Below, piece by piece: positions 1-8,175 of a DNA stretch of 64,000 nucleotides (position 1 is its first letter; every line of letters starts with the position of its first letter). The stretch is from Pseudarthrobacter oxydans (GTDB lineage Bacteria; Actinomycetota; Actinomycetes; Actinomycetales; Micrococcaceae), in the NCBI RefSeq assembly GCF_034258515.1, contig NZ_CP139438.1, positions 2,542,001-2,606,000 of the forward strand, read 5' to 3'. The notes beneath the pieces were generated by a model. That model was not told the origin of the DNA and did no database searches. It was given only the letters and a program-made list of their open reading frames with translations. The position numbers were made by a program, and so were the translations under genes.

Positions 1-297
1 AGCCAAGCCAAGCAACAGACCAGAATCACACCGAAGAATCACAACCCCCCAACGCGTCCCGCCCACCAAGCTACTCGCCTATCATCTGACAACCCCTCAA
101 CGGGCGACTCGCGGACTTCCAAGAAAGCTATCTCCCCAAGGCAAGATGTCCCGCCTAGTTACTGGGCCGACCACGTCCGACCGCTCGAAGACTGAGGACT
201 TGCCTTGCTGCTCTTCCACACCGGAAGGATTGGATCCGAATGTAGCCATGCCCAACCTGGGCTGAACCCAGTACCCACATCTCCGTATGCTGGACGG

Positions 298-1068
298 ATG
301 TCATCTTCTCCCCTGGCAGTCTTCGGTGACTGGCATGGCAACGCCGGCTGGGCGCTGACCTCCATTAGGTCAGCTGCCCGCGAAGGCGTCCGCACTGCCA
401 TTCACGTGGGAGACTTTGGATTTGATTGGCCGGGTGCCAAACGGGGACGGTATGAGGCGAAGCTGAACAAGTACCTGATGGATCTGGGAATCACCATTGT
501 CGTCTCCGGGGGAAATCACGACAACTGGGACACTCTGGAAAAGCTCCTCGTCGAAGACGACGGCTTGGCAACCATCCGATCAAACGTCCGGGTCTTGCCC
601 AGAGGCAGTCGAACCACGATCGAGGGCCTTGCTGTCGGTGGCTTAGGCGGCGCGTTTAGCGTCGATTACGAGCACAGGACCAACGGGAAGGACTGGTGGC
701 CCAATGAAGAACCCACTCGCGAGGAAGCCGAAGCACTCATCGCCGGCGGCCCTCTGGACATCCTGATTTCCCACGACGCGCCTGCAGGCGTTCCGCTGAC
801 AGGAGACTTCCAACTCAGCCCAGAACTGATTGAGAAAGCGAACAAAACTCGCGTCCTGCTCAGAGAGGTCGTCGATTCGTTGGCCGTGCCTCATCTGTTC
901 TGTGGCCACTGGCATCAGCGGCGCATACACCAGCTGGTACATCCGAATGGAATGGTTACGAGAGTGGACGTGCTCAATATGGAGAACTCCCGTCATGGGA
1001 ACGGCGTCCTCGTGTGGCCTGGCCAAGTTCCTCTGCGTATTGACCCGCTTGAAATCCGGAACGCATAG
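298..1068 (+). CDS. Calcineurin-like metallophosphoesterase
   Basis: Predicted two-metal phosphoesterase of 256 residues. The metal-ligand blocks appear in the family order: GDWHGN near residue 9, GDFGFD near 37, GGNHDNW near 68, SHDAP near 157 and GHWHQ near 203. The substrate cannot be read from sequence; the fold acts on nucleotides, phosphoproteins or nucleic acids. I chose the ATG at 298 because the first metal motif follows within nine residues; an upstream TTG at 205 would only add an unconserved leader. No signal peptide or membrane segment, so probably cytoplasmic. The next gene starts 33 bases downstream, and the same gene-end/gene-start junction recurs in degenerate form at about 2040-2310, so the two genes form a unit. 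Fold assignment is firm; role is unknown, possibly defence-related given the neighbourhood. Confidence 0.85.
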   Translation: MSSSPLAVFGDWHGNAGWALTSIRSAAREGVRTAIHVGDFGFDWPGAKRGRYEAKLNKYLMDLGITIVVSGGNHDNWDTLEKLLVEDDGLATIRSNVRVLPRGSRTTIEGLAVGGLGGAFSVDYEHRTNGKDWWPNEEPTREEAEALIAGGPLDILISHDAPAGVPLTGDFQLSPELIEKANKTRVLLREVVDSLAVPHLFCGHWHQRRIHQLVHPNGMVTRVDVLNMENSRHGNGVLVWPGQVPLRIDPLEIRNA

Positions 1069-1101
1069 TGAAGTGCTTCCCCGCCGTCGCTGATTTAGAG
1101 T

Positions 1102-1518
1102 ATGAGCATGGACGCGGCCGAGTGGGCGACCGAGCTGGCTTACTCCCTTGCCGTTGGGCCAGGAGCACCGTCCTTGCTGACGGTGGCTACTTGTTCCGGA
1201 CCTGCTGCCAGCAGGGAAGTCATAGAAACGGCCAGGCGAGTAGTCGGCGAGGCAGGATGGCCCGTCTACGAGCTGGTCGCCCGCGAAGTGGCCCCGGACC
1301 CGTCTCTTCTGCGTAAGCGCGGCTTCCTGATTCTTCGCGACGTTCGCCAACCGTTGTCCCCGTCGGTGCCAGTTCTCATCGGCGCCCACCAACTGCATAT
1401 CCGTCGAAACCTTCCCGTCGGTCTGCTCATAGTAGGGTCGCCCGCCGGCATCAAAGCTCTGCGTAGACATACCGGCCTGGGCTTTCTCAGCCGCGCCGAG
1501 TGGGTGGTACAGAACTAG
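1102..1518 (+). CDS. Unrecognised 138-residue protein paired with the phosphoesterase
   Basis: Not recognised. The C-terminal half (roughly residues 85-138) has a hydrophobic strand followed by GSPAG and then GLGFLSRAEWV. This recalls the sensor/arginine-finger part of AAA-type ATPases, but there is no Walker A motif, so it would be a lone fragment or a convergent likeness. ATG at 1102 follows the phosphoesterase stop by 33 bases. Support for this strand and frame comes from the decayed copy around 2160-2300, which preserves the start of this gene after the end of a phosphoesterase. A long antisense frame (643-1593) overlaps it and is less likely to be real. Confidence 0.5.
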   Translation: MSMDAAEWATELAYSLAVGPGAPSLLTVATCSGPAASREVIETARRVVGEAGWPVYELVAREVAPDPSLLRKRGFLILRDVRQPLSPSVPVLIGAHQLHIRRNLPVGLLIVGSPAGIKALRRHTGLGFLSRAEWVVQN

Positions 1519-1653
1519 CGCGAACCAGCCTCCGATAAAGCCAAATCCCTTGTCCTTGGCATTACGAAACCACTCGGCATTAGCTCGGGGCACGGTTTTC
1601 CGCGTCGTCGGTGAGGTACCAGAGCCGTGTCAGGCTGCGGCTACACTCTCACC

Positions 1654-1977
1654 ATGGTGCAGGAGCTACGCAATGACGACGCGGGCCGCTACCTCGTGAC
1701 CACCGCTACAGGCAGCCATTATTTGCTCGATCTGACAGCCAGAACCGTCAAGCGGCAGATGGCCGCAAGCGCGCCTCTCATCGATTATCTGGACGCGGGG
1801 TTCTCGAAGTTGCGCCGCGACGGGGAAGCACTCGAACTGCTCATGCTGGAGTCGTGCGCCGTCGGGGCGTCCGCCCGCTATTGGATCCAGGTCCGCGACG
1901 ACGAGATCCCTACCCTCAGAATGACTTCGCCTGTGGTGCGGATCGATGCTCTCCTAACTCCGGATGTATTAGCATGA
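1654..1977 (+). CDS. Small hypothetical protein
   Basis: 107-residue soluble protein with no recognised domain. It has a beta-rich start (RYLVTTATGSHYLLDL, residues 12-27) and a later strand ending in WIQVRDDEIP. No signal peptide, membrane segment or cysteine pair. The ATG at 1654 was preferred over an upstream GTG at 1627 because the strand pattern begins right after it. It lies between the phosphoesterase pair and the decayed duplicate, so it may be part of the same accessory cassette. Coding character looks normal for the window, but function is unknown. Confidence 0.5.
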   Translation: MVQELRNDDAGRYLVTTATGSHYLLDLTARTVKRQMAASAPLIDYLDAGFSKLRRDGEALELLMLESCAVGASARYWIQVRDDEIPTLRMTSPVVRIDALLTPDVLA

Positions 1978-2039
1978 CCGCTTCGCCAAACTCGTGAGAC
2001 ATACCTGTTCTACACGCCTAGAGGAGGACCCCGCAAAAC

Positions 2040-2310
2040 TGGCAGCTCGGGTGCCAGGCTGCAAGGTATCAACCCGGCGGGGGCCATCGTGTGGCCCGGC
2101 CAGTTTCCTTACGGATTGATCCGTTTGAAATCAGGAGCGCTTAGTGGGCGGGAGCGAGGAGGTAATCGAGTGGGCGCGTGAGATGGCTGACCCTCCTCGC
2201 CGTGGGTCAGGAGCACCGTCTTGTTGACCTTCAATACTTGCACGGGACATCCCGCTACCAGGGCATCAATAGAAACGGCTATCCGAGTAGCGTGATTAAC
2301 GATGCAATGG
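2040..2310 (+). pseudogene. Decayed duplicate of the phosphoesterase end and following gene start
   Basis: This stretch aligns by eye with about 1005-1270. After restoring one missing base near 2108, the end of a phosphoesterase can be read (RIDPFEIRSA then stop, against RIDPLEIRNA then stop at 1068). It is followed by a degenerate version of the start of the 1102 gene: EWAREMA against EWATELA, then the shared bases caggagcaccgtc, then atagaaacggc. Further indels and stops break the frame. The homology stops near 2300-2316, where the truncated istB begins, so the copy was cut by the insertion element or a later deletion. The decay is older than ordinary sequencing noise because many single-base differences are scattered through it. 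Confidence 0.75.
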
Positions 2311-2576
2311 CGGGAACGCACCGGGGTGATCCCGCGTCCTTCCTGGTAGTTGATCTCGGCGACCGAGGCTTGCGGGATGGGGAATCTGGCGGCCCGGATG
2401 AGCTTGTCGATCCGGTGGGCCCAGCGCTGTTGGAGGGCGTCGTCCACGGCGGTGAGGAAGATCTGCTCGGGAGTGAGCTCGTCATTGGCCTCGTCGGTGA
2501 TCAGTTCCTCGAACCGCACGGCCAGGTGCGCGATGCGCAGGGTCCGGAATTTCTCGTGGTCCTCGCTGGTGAACAT
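2310..2576 (-). pseudogene. istB: Truncated istB (IS21 helper ATPase)
   Basis: Only the N-terminal part of IstB remains, about 87 codons from the ATG at 2576 to the conserved GRGITPVR segment at about 2316. It begins MFTSEDHEKFRTLR and includes the helical N-terminal domain that contacts transposase. IstB proteins normally run to roughly 250 residues or more; the Walker A and B motifs of the AAA domain are absent here. The open frame continues into flanking non-IS DNA (to 2109) but that extension is chimeric. The start overlaps the istA stop (TGATG), the family's usual translational coupling. Confidence 0.85.
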
Positions 2577-4189
2577 CAGCCCTGCCCTCCCTGTCCGCCG
2601 CGCCGGTAGTGCTCAGCCGAACGCACGTGCACCGCCGCCCCGATGCCTGCGCCGGAGTCAACGCCACCCGCGGGTTTGCGGGTGGCCGCCGCCGGTGTGA
2701 CCGTCCTGGGCTTCTTGGCGTCCGAGTCGATGGTGGCCATGATCCGCTTGATCGTGCTGTAGGTTCCCGGGCCCTGACCGGTGTCGAGCAGAACCTGGCA
2801 GGCGGCCTCCAGACGGGCCTTGTTCCGCTGGCCCAAGGACTCCAGGATGTTCTGGCAATCCAGATAGCCTTGGGCCTCCACCGCGTGCCGGTCGATGATC
2901 CCGGCGATGACCGCCGCGGTGGCTGGCCCGAAGCCCCGGGCGCGGTCCGTGAACCACCGCTTGGACCACAACCCGTCGATACCCCGGTGCCGGGTCGGGG
3001 CATGCGCGACATCGGTCGAATACTGGCCCTTCCGGCCTTGCCGCCGGACATGCTCACAGATGACCTGGTCCCCGTCGAAGACGGTGACCGTCGTGGAGGT
3101 GACCCGGACCCGCAGGAGCTGCCCGGCATAGGTGTAAGGCACCGAGTAATGCTGGGAATCGCAGCTGACGTGGTAATTCCGTCCGACCTTGAGCTGCTTC
3201 CATTCCACCGAATCGAACCCGTCGGCCGGCAGCGCCTGGAGCAGGCCGGACTCATCGGCGGTGAAGCGTTCCCACCGGGTGCTCCCATCGGCCCGGGGAA
3301 TCCGCTCGTTGATCTCGACCAGCCGGGCCCCGATTGCCGCGTTCAGGGACTGCACCGTGGTGAAGACCTCCTCGGCCAGATAGCCGATCACCCGCTTGTT
3401 CACCACGTTCACCGCCGACTCGGCCGCGGCCTTGTCGCGGGGGCGTTTCACCCGGGCCGGCACGATCCCCGTCGAATAATGCTCGGCCAGCTGCTGGTAC
3501 CGGGCGTTAAGCACCCGGGCCGACTCGCCCCGCTTCGGCCGGTGGGTCGAGGTCGCCGGATTGTCCGGGACCACCAGCTGTGGGACCCCGCCGTAGAACG
3601 AGAAGGCCGCCACGTGGGCGGCAATCCAGGACGCCGATGTCATGTCCGTGTACCCGTGGCAGAACACCGCCCCGGAATACGGAAGCACCGCCACGAACAG
3701 ATAGACCCCCGTCACTTCGCCGGTGACCGCGTCCACGACCCCCAGGGTGTCCCCGGCCCAGTCCACCAGCATCGCCCGGCCCGGCTCGTGATGCAGTGTC
3801 GCCACCACATCGCTCACCCGGGCATGCTCGGCGAACAGGGCGCAATACTGTGAGTACCCCTACTTCTTCCCGCCGTTCCCGGTACTCGAAGCCAAATACC
3901 TGCTCCAGGCCTGCTGAAGGGTGAAGTGCCGGTTCTCCCTCATCGAGGCCAGCACCCGATCAAAGTCCGGTCGCTCGTAAGACTCCGTGACCCTCTTCCG
4001 GCCATCGGGAAACAACCGTGCGATCTCCTGCGGGGACATCGCCCCGATCTGTCCCGCGGTGAACCCGTAGGCCGCGATCATCTTCTTCGCCACGGCCACG
4101 TCACGGCGTGAACACCCCGCCCTCGCGACGATCTCGTCATAGCTGCGACCAGCAACGGCCAGGGTCATGATGGCCTTGAAATCGGCCAT
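2576..4189 (-). pseudogene. istA: istA transposase with in-frame amber codon
   Basis: DDE transposase of the IS21 family, split by a TAG at 3862-3860. The N-terminal segment (4189-3863, 109 residues) carries the helix-turn-helix (GRSYDEIVARAGCSRRDVA) and ends KK. The following 14 codons and the long segment from 3817 are in the same frame, reading GYSQYCALFAEHAR and then SDVVATLHHEPG. The catalytic core follows: DWAGD, then PDNPAT, then DKAAAESAV, supplying the two Asp and the Glu. In relatives the amber position is normally a Tyr before GY, so a single substitution from a Tyr codon explains it. No frameshift is needed. Readthrough cannot be excluded, but with istB also truncated this is best treated as a dead gene. 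Confidence 0.85.
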
Positions 4190-4263
4190 GCTGCCTCCTC
4201 ACATAGGAAGAGACGGCGCCCAGTGCACCGCCTCACCCACAGCGCAGCACCCACAAGCCACGA

Positions 4264-4323
4264 CAGTACCAACTCACCGGAACAGCAGTACCAACAACCC
4301 GGAACGCCAGTACCAACTCACGC
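4264..4323. repeat. Triplicated IS21 terminal repeats
   Basis: Three spaced copies of a roughly 20-base unit, starting cagtaccaac, lie at 4264-4283, 4286-4305 and from 4308. The first two share the ending cggaac; the third diverges at cgc. They sit between the istA start and the end of the element, where IS21-type elements carry multiple transposase-binding repeats. Confidence 0.75.
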
Positions 4324-4330
4324 TATCTGC

Positions 4331-4668
4331 CAGGGCATCAGGCTAAGTAGCCGGATTTTAACACAGCGTAAGTGTTCAGAGACCAAATGTTGGCCATAGT
4401 CCCGATTAGCAGGCACGCTCCCGCCAGCCAGACTTCCTCAGCTCTGGCACCACAGCAAATTTCGGTACCTACGGTCGGTTCGCGGCGGCTATCCGGAACA
4501 AGAACCCACCCGACTACTCGCTTCGCATATCTGCCTCAGCCCTGGAACGCCAGGATCCGTAACGATTAGCGGCCGCGGTCCAACATGGCGCGTTTTCCGA
4601 TCAGCTAGTAGAGAGTGAGTGTGTGCGTAAGGGCCACCAAAGCCCTCAGCTGCACTATAAGTGGAGTA
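4331..4668. other. Gene-free stretch between IS21 remnant and CBASS operon
   Basis: No convincing gene. The one short frame here (4372-4569, plus strand) has no domain, no good ribosome site and coding usage unlike its neighbours. A weak stem, agggc with gccct, lies around 4629-4645 just downstream of the CBASS 3' end and could be a poor terminator. The outer end of the IS element should lie near the left of this interval but I cannot place it. Confidence 0.5.
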
Positions 4669-5148
4669 CTAGAGCACTACCCACGCTTTTCGATACACAC
4701 CGAGGCATCGCCGGGCTTGGTGCGATGGTTTAGTAGCTAGGGCGTAGAAAGATACGCTTTTCAGGTCTCTTTGGAGAGCCGCCACCAATAAGGCAATGCA
4801 CTCCGTATTTCGGATTGCCATCATGGCCATTGATGCATGATCAGTTGTGCTCGGCGGGAACGGCAACGGATGAGTGTGCCACTCACCAACGTATCCGATC
4901 ATCGGGTCCACCTGATGCTGTAGGTATGCCGCAAGTACCTCTTGGCCTTTCCTAGAACGACGCACATACCGTCCGTGCGAAGCCCACTCGTCAGCAACCG
5001 TTAGAGCGTCCTCGACTACCAGCCCGGCCATTGTCCGGTACCCCACGAGGATGCCTCCTTGCTCCCTATTTCGGGATGCGCGCGCGGCGGCCCGTAATCG
5101 ATCTCCTGCCTGATCACTGAGTCTCAGCTCAGGCGCCGCCGGCCTCAC
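4669..5148 (-). CDS. cap3: CBASS JAB/MPN isopeptidase (Cap3)
   Basis: Zn-dependent JAB-family peptidase of 159 residues. In type II CBASS, Cap3 cuts the bond that Cap2 makes between the CD-NTase C-terminus and its target, reversing priming. Visible catalytic pieces are a Glu at 29 in EQGGILVG, then WHTHP (His91, His93), Ser100 and Asp103. The gap between the second His and the Ser is six residues; many JAB proteins have seven. I chose a GTG at 5148 because it overlaps the cap2 stop in a GTGA, giving translational coupling; a longer frame to 5277 only reads the cap2 gene in another frame. Last gene of the operon. Confidence 0.9.
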   Translation of the reverse strand: MRPAAPELRLSDQAGDRLRAAARASRNREQGGILVGYRTMAGLVVEDALTVADEWASHGRYVRRSRKGQEVLAAYLQHQVDPMIGYVGEWHTHPLPFPPSTTDHASMAMMAIRNTECIALLVAALQRDLKSVSFYALATKPSHQARRCLGVYRKAWVVL

Positions 5149-6557
5149 TTGAATTCCCTGACTTCTCCAGCCGGTGACGCCGGTTCGCCGGTCAAATACC
5201 CAACAATGTGACGCACGGCCATGGCAGCCGCTTCCGCAACTGCAAATGGAGGCGTCGGAGAAACCGGTTCGCCGCAACCTCCCTCGAAGACTTCAGATCC
5301 CAGGTGTGGGAGCACCTTGGTCATCGGAATAGGGGGTGCTTGCGCAAGGGGCGGTACGACGTCAACGCGCTGCGTTCTGCCGTCATTCTGCAGGCACGTC
5401 GTGAGGAATCTGATGCCGGTGATATTTGCGGCCGCCTCAAGCATCGCAGTGACCGCACCGTCACCCGTTGCATCGACAACAAGATGGTCCCCCTCAAGCA
5501 CCTGCAGTGCTTCCTGAGGTGTAAGGAGACCGTGCTGAACATCGATGATTTCAGCCCAGTTATATAGGCGCTTGCTAAGTACACTCTTCACTGCTGAGGC
5601 TTTGTTGACGCCGAATTGATCCGGCTCAGCGACAAAGTGTCGGGTCATATTGCCAGGTGTAAGGTAATCCGAGTCTTGAATCGTTAGGTGTCCAATACCC
5701 GCGCGCGATAGCCCGTCGCAGATGTGGGATCCAAGAGCCCCCGCGCCAACTATGTAAACGTGTTTGCCCCCCAGTTCACCGCTCGCTGGGCCGGAACGCA
5801 GCCGCATTGAGGATCGGTCGAATCCTGCGGAGGGCGCGAACCAAGGGTCGCGGCCCGCGTTCGGGAACGTAATCGCCACGACGCCCTTCTGCGCCGACCG
5901 GTGGTATTGGATGAGCAGGACGTCGAGACGGCCGCGTTCAATCTCTTTTCGCAACGTGGCGGACTCTGCGAGTCGGTCAAAAAGACTGTCCCAGTCCTGA
6001 GGCGGTGCAGTCAGCTCGCCGAGGTTAGCCACGAAGCCCGTTAGTTCTCGGGTTCTCTTCCTTGCGGCCTTACCAGCGCCATGAAGACGAATCGCCCTTG
6101 CGCCCTCGCTCCGGAAAGTGACATAGCCTCCGACAAACCGATCCAAGTCACCATAAACAATTAGCCTCTGGTCCGCAGGCAGTCCAAGGTATGCTTCCAA
6201 GTCCAGTGCCGGTGGATCGTCAGGCCAGCCCTGGCTGTTCTTCTCAAACCATTGATCGATGCGTTCAAGGAACGCATCTGGGTCAAGCCACGGACTTCGG
6301 TTACGGTCACGGCTCGTGTAGAGGCAGAGTCCCCCATCAGGTTCCTGATGCCATGTCCTCGGATGGAAAAGGCTTGTAGTAACTTTCGGCGGCAGGTAAG
6401 GAAACCCTTCTGTCAGTGAGACGGAAAAGTCGCTGTGTACGAGAACAACCTTCATTGTCCCTCCCGCTGACACCTCGGTGGTCAATCGCATCCCACGTTG
6501 CACGAGATTGTCTATGAAGGTCTCGCGTACGTACCCGATGTAGTCGTGCCACTGCAC
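5145..6557 (-). CDS. cap2: CBASS E2-E1 fusion conjugating enzyme (Cap2)
   Basis: Ubiquitin-conjugation-like enzyme of 470 residues that activates the CD-NTase C-terminus and joins it to a target, raising its activity. The N-terminal E2-like domain (about 1-150) has the probable catalytic Cys78 in DGGLCLYTSRD. After a linker comes the ThiF-type E1 domain, with the nucleotide loop GAGALG at 271-276 and an acidic strand QDSDYLTPGNMTRH. Candidate E1 cysteines are Cys388 (TTCLQND) and Cys428 (GGCGEP). Starts at GTG 6557, 11 bases after the CD-NTase stop; overlaps cap3 by four bases. Family and domain order are clear; which Cys is the E1 catalyst needs a structural alignment. Confidence 0.92.
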   Translation of the reverse strand: MQWHDYIGYVRETFIDNLVQRGMRLTTEVSAGGTMKVVLVHSDFSVSLTEGFPYLPPKVTTSLFHPRTWHQEPDGGLCLYTSRDRNRSPWLDPDAFLERIDQWFEKNSQGWPDDPPALDLEAYLGLPADQRLIVYGDLDRFVGGYVTFRSEGARAIRLHGAGKAARKRTRELTGFVANLGELTAPPQDWDSLFDRLAESATLRKEIERGRLDVLLIQYHRSAQKGVVAITFPNAGRDPWFAPSAGFDRSSMRLRSGPASGELGGKHVYIVGAGALGSHICDGLSRAGIGHLTIQDSDYLTPGNMTRHFVAEPDQFGVNKASAVKSVLSKRLYNWAEIIDVQHGLLTPQEALQVLEGDHLVVDATGDGAVTAMLEAAANITGIRFLTTCLQNDGRTQRVDVVPPLAQAPPIPMTKVLPHLGSEVFEGGCGEPVSPTPPFAVAEAAAMAVRHIVGYLTGEPASPAGEVREFK

Positions 6558-6568
6558 GTGGTTTTCGG

Positions 6569-7564
6569 TCAGCCGAATCGTAGGTCTCCCGCGGTTGTTT
6601 GCTGGTTTCCCGGCTTGCTCCCCTCGGCGTAGTTCCGCTTATTGCCTTGTTTGTCGTATCCGGAGGGCATCGGAAATACGTTAGTGAAGTCGTCATTGGA
6701 CCCCAGGATCCCCTGGAGGAGGAGGGCAGCCTTCCCCGCTTCGTCATCACCCATGTTGTAGGCTGCGCGAGCATCTATGGCTGCGGACGAGAACTTATCG
6801 CGAGCTGTTTCAAAGTCCGCGTCCTCATCGAAGACTAGGACCTCCCCATCTCTGGAGGGGTCAGGCATCTGGAAACCTTCATCAGCCATGCGACGAAAAA
6901 CCTCCGCGACGCCTTCAAGAGCTGACGCGAAGAATTCGCCCATGGAGTTTCCGGTAACGAGTCCGTCTTCGCAGGCAGTAAAAAGCGCCATTTCGACTGT
7001 GAATCCGCCGAGTTTGGCCCTGCCTAACAAGGTGCGCCGAGATTGACGAAGCAGTTTTACGCAGGGAACATACATCTCGCCATATTCGGCGTTCTTATCT
7101 TCCTTCAGCTCTGTCATCTTTATCGGGTTGGTCTCAATCCAGCCTCCGTTACGAACCGGAATTTCCCAGGCGGTTCCAGCCTTGCGGGCTGGAACGATGT
7201 CTACAAACAAACCGTCCGAGTCAGGCATGAGCACGGTGACGGACCGATCGAACTTCGTCACGCTCGGGGAGCTGTACTGGTCTCTAAGGACGTCGTAAAC
7301 GCGGTCGATCACATCAGACGCCGCGAGTCCAGTCGGATAATCTTCAAGGCGACAAAACATATCTACATCGAAGACTCGCCGAATGGATACACGGCGGCCG
7401 TACGAGCCGATGAGAATCGGGGAGATGCCCGATTCCGAAAGTTTTTCGTCCTCGGCGAGAACCCGGCCGATCTCGTCATGGGCGGCCGGGGCGTTTTCCC
7501 AGTCCCCTTCGCTCGGTTCGACGTTAGACTGAGCGGTTTGGAAGGCTGTAGCAAGTTCAGGCAT
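6569..7564 (-). CDS. cdn: CBASS CD-NTase (cyclic oligonucleotide synthase)
   Basis: Nucleotidyltransferase of 331 residues that should make a cyclic di- or trinucleotide on phage infection. The active site is visible: GSYGRR (Gly53-Ser54), FDVDMF with Asp66 and Asp68, and the third acid Asp122 in VDIVPA. The C-terminal part (about 180-300) fits the helical second domain. The tail ends TTAGDLRFG, a disordered Gly-terminated tail suited to activation by the adjacent Cap2. A ribosome site (aaggag) lies in the last codons of the upstream effector gene, whose stop is two bases before this ATG. The clade and nucleotide product cannot be decided by eye. Confidence 0.93.
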   Translation of the reverse strand: MPELATAFQTAQSNVEPSEGDWENAPAAHDEIGRVLAEDEKLSESGISPILIGSYGRRVSIRRVFDVDMFCRLEDYPTGLAASDVIDRVYDVLRDQYSSPSVTKFDRSVTVLMPDSDGLFVDIVPARKAGTAWEIPVRNGGWIETNPIKMTELKEDKNAEYGEMYVPCVKLLRQSRRTLLGRAKLGGFTVEMALFTACEDGLVTGNSMGEFFASALEGVAEVFRRMADEGFQMPDPSRDGEVLVFDEDADFETARDKFSSAAIDARAAYNMGDDEAGKAALLLQGILGSNDDFTNVFPMPSGYDKQGNKRNYAEGSKPGNQQTTAGDLRFG

Positions 7565-7566
7565 CT

Positions 7567-8175
7567 CTATTTCTCCTTCATGAGGGTGGATTTCTTAGCC
7601 CGATCGATTGCGTGCGACTGTCCCCCGTTGCGGATGTTGCGTCCAGCCAACTCATAGAAACGGCTGGCCGGGGCGTCGGCGGTATGCCGGATTTCCGAGT
7701 ATCGGTCCGAAAGTGCCCGGAGTTCATCGCGGGCAGCACCAATCTCCATAGTGGCCAGGTCGACGAGAAGCAAGCGGCGAGCGTCCTCCTGAACATCAAG
7801 GAAGGCGTTCGCGCAGGACTGCGCTCGTTGGGCGCGGCGTTCAGCCGTTAAGACCGTCGCGGTGCCACTAAGGAGGGCGGCGACTAGCGCCGCCCACCCT
7901 ACCCATTCAATCGGCAAAGCCTCGCTGATTCCGGCACCACCCGAGGCGACACCAAGAACGCCCGCAGGGATCCCGATTGCGAGGTTACATCCGCGCCAAT
8001 ATTTGCCCTGCTCAAATTGCGTTTGGGAAGACCACCGCGCATTCTCTTCGATGCGTGATAATTCTTCGCCAATAGATACGAGTTCTTGAGGCACATTCCC
8101 TGGCACAGCAAAGTGGGAGTCGGTGCCTGGCGACAAGGACCTACCCCTGCGCTTGAACGGGTTCAATAGCCACAT
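7567..8175 (-). CDS. CBASS effector: SLATT-domain two-TM membrane protein
   Basis: Likely death effector of the CBASS operon, 202 residues. A soluble N-terminal part (1-60) with a helix ending ENARWSSQTQFEQGKYWRG leads into two hydrophobic segments (about 63-82 and 91-110), then a long polar helical region (115-180). This is the layout of SLATT proteins, which are predicted to form membrane pores on binding a nucleotide signal. I placed the start at ATG 8175; a TTG at 8217 and a TTG at 8163 (gagg nine bases upstream) are alternatives. First gene of the operon, two bases before the CD-NTase. SLATT assignment comes from layout and context. Confidence 0.75.
   Translation of the reverse strand: MWLLNPFKRRGRSLSPGTDSHFAVPGNVPQELVSIGEELSRIEENARWSSQTQFEQGKYWRGCNLAIGIPAGVLGVASGGAGISEALPIEWVGWAALVAALLSGTATVLTAERRAQRAQSCANAFLDVQEDARRLLLVDLATMEIGAARDELRALSDRYSEIRHTADAPASRFYELAGRNIRNGGQSHAIDRAKKSTLMKEK

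Larger units (their letters stand above)
2310..4330 (-). mobile_element. Degenerate IS21-family insertion sequence
   Basis: Remnant holding istA (with an internal stop) and the first part of istB on the minus strand, in the normal istA-istB order with the usual overlapping stop/start. At the istA side three copies of a cagtaccaac-containing repeat lie at 4264-4323, as expected for the multiple terminal repeats of IS21 elements. The istB side is missing, so the element has lost one end and should not move by itself. The exact outer boundary on the istA side is not certain; no target duplication can be identified because the other end is gone. Confidence 0.85.

Noticed and set aside
643..1593. 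316-residue minus-strand frame opposite the phosphoesterase and the 138-residue gene
   Set aside because: Its C-terminal half is antisense to clear metallophosphoesterase motifs, and no domain is visible. The duplicated remnant supports the plus-strand genes.
3857..3865. Programmed stop or frameshift in istA
   Set aside because: IS21 elements couple istA to istB by overlap rather than recoding inside istA. One base change from a Tyr codon explains the stop, so ordinary mutation is simpler.
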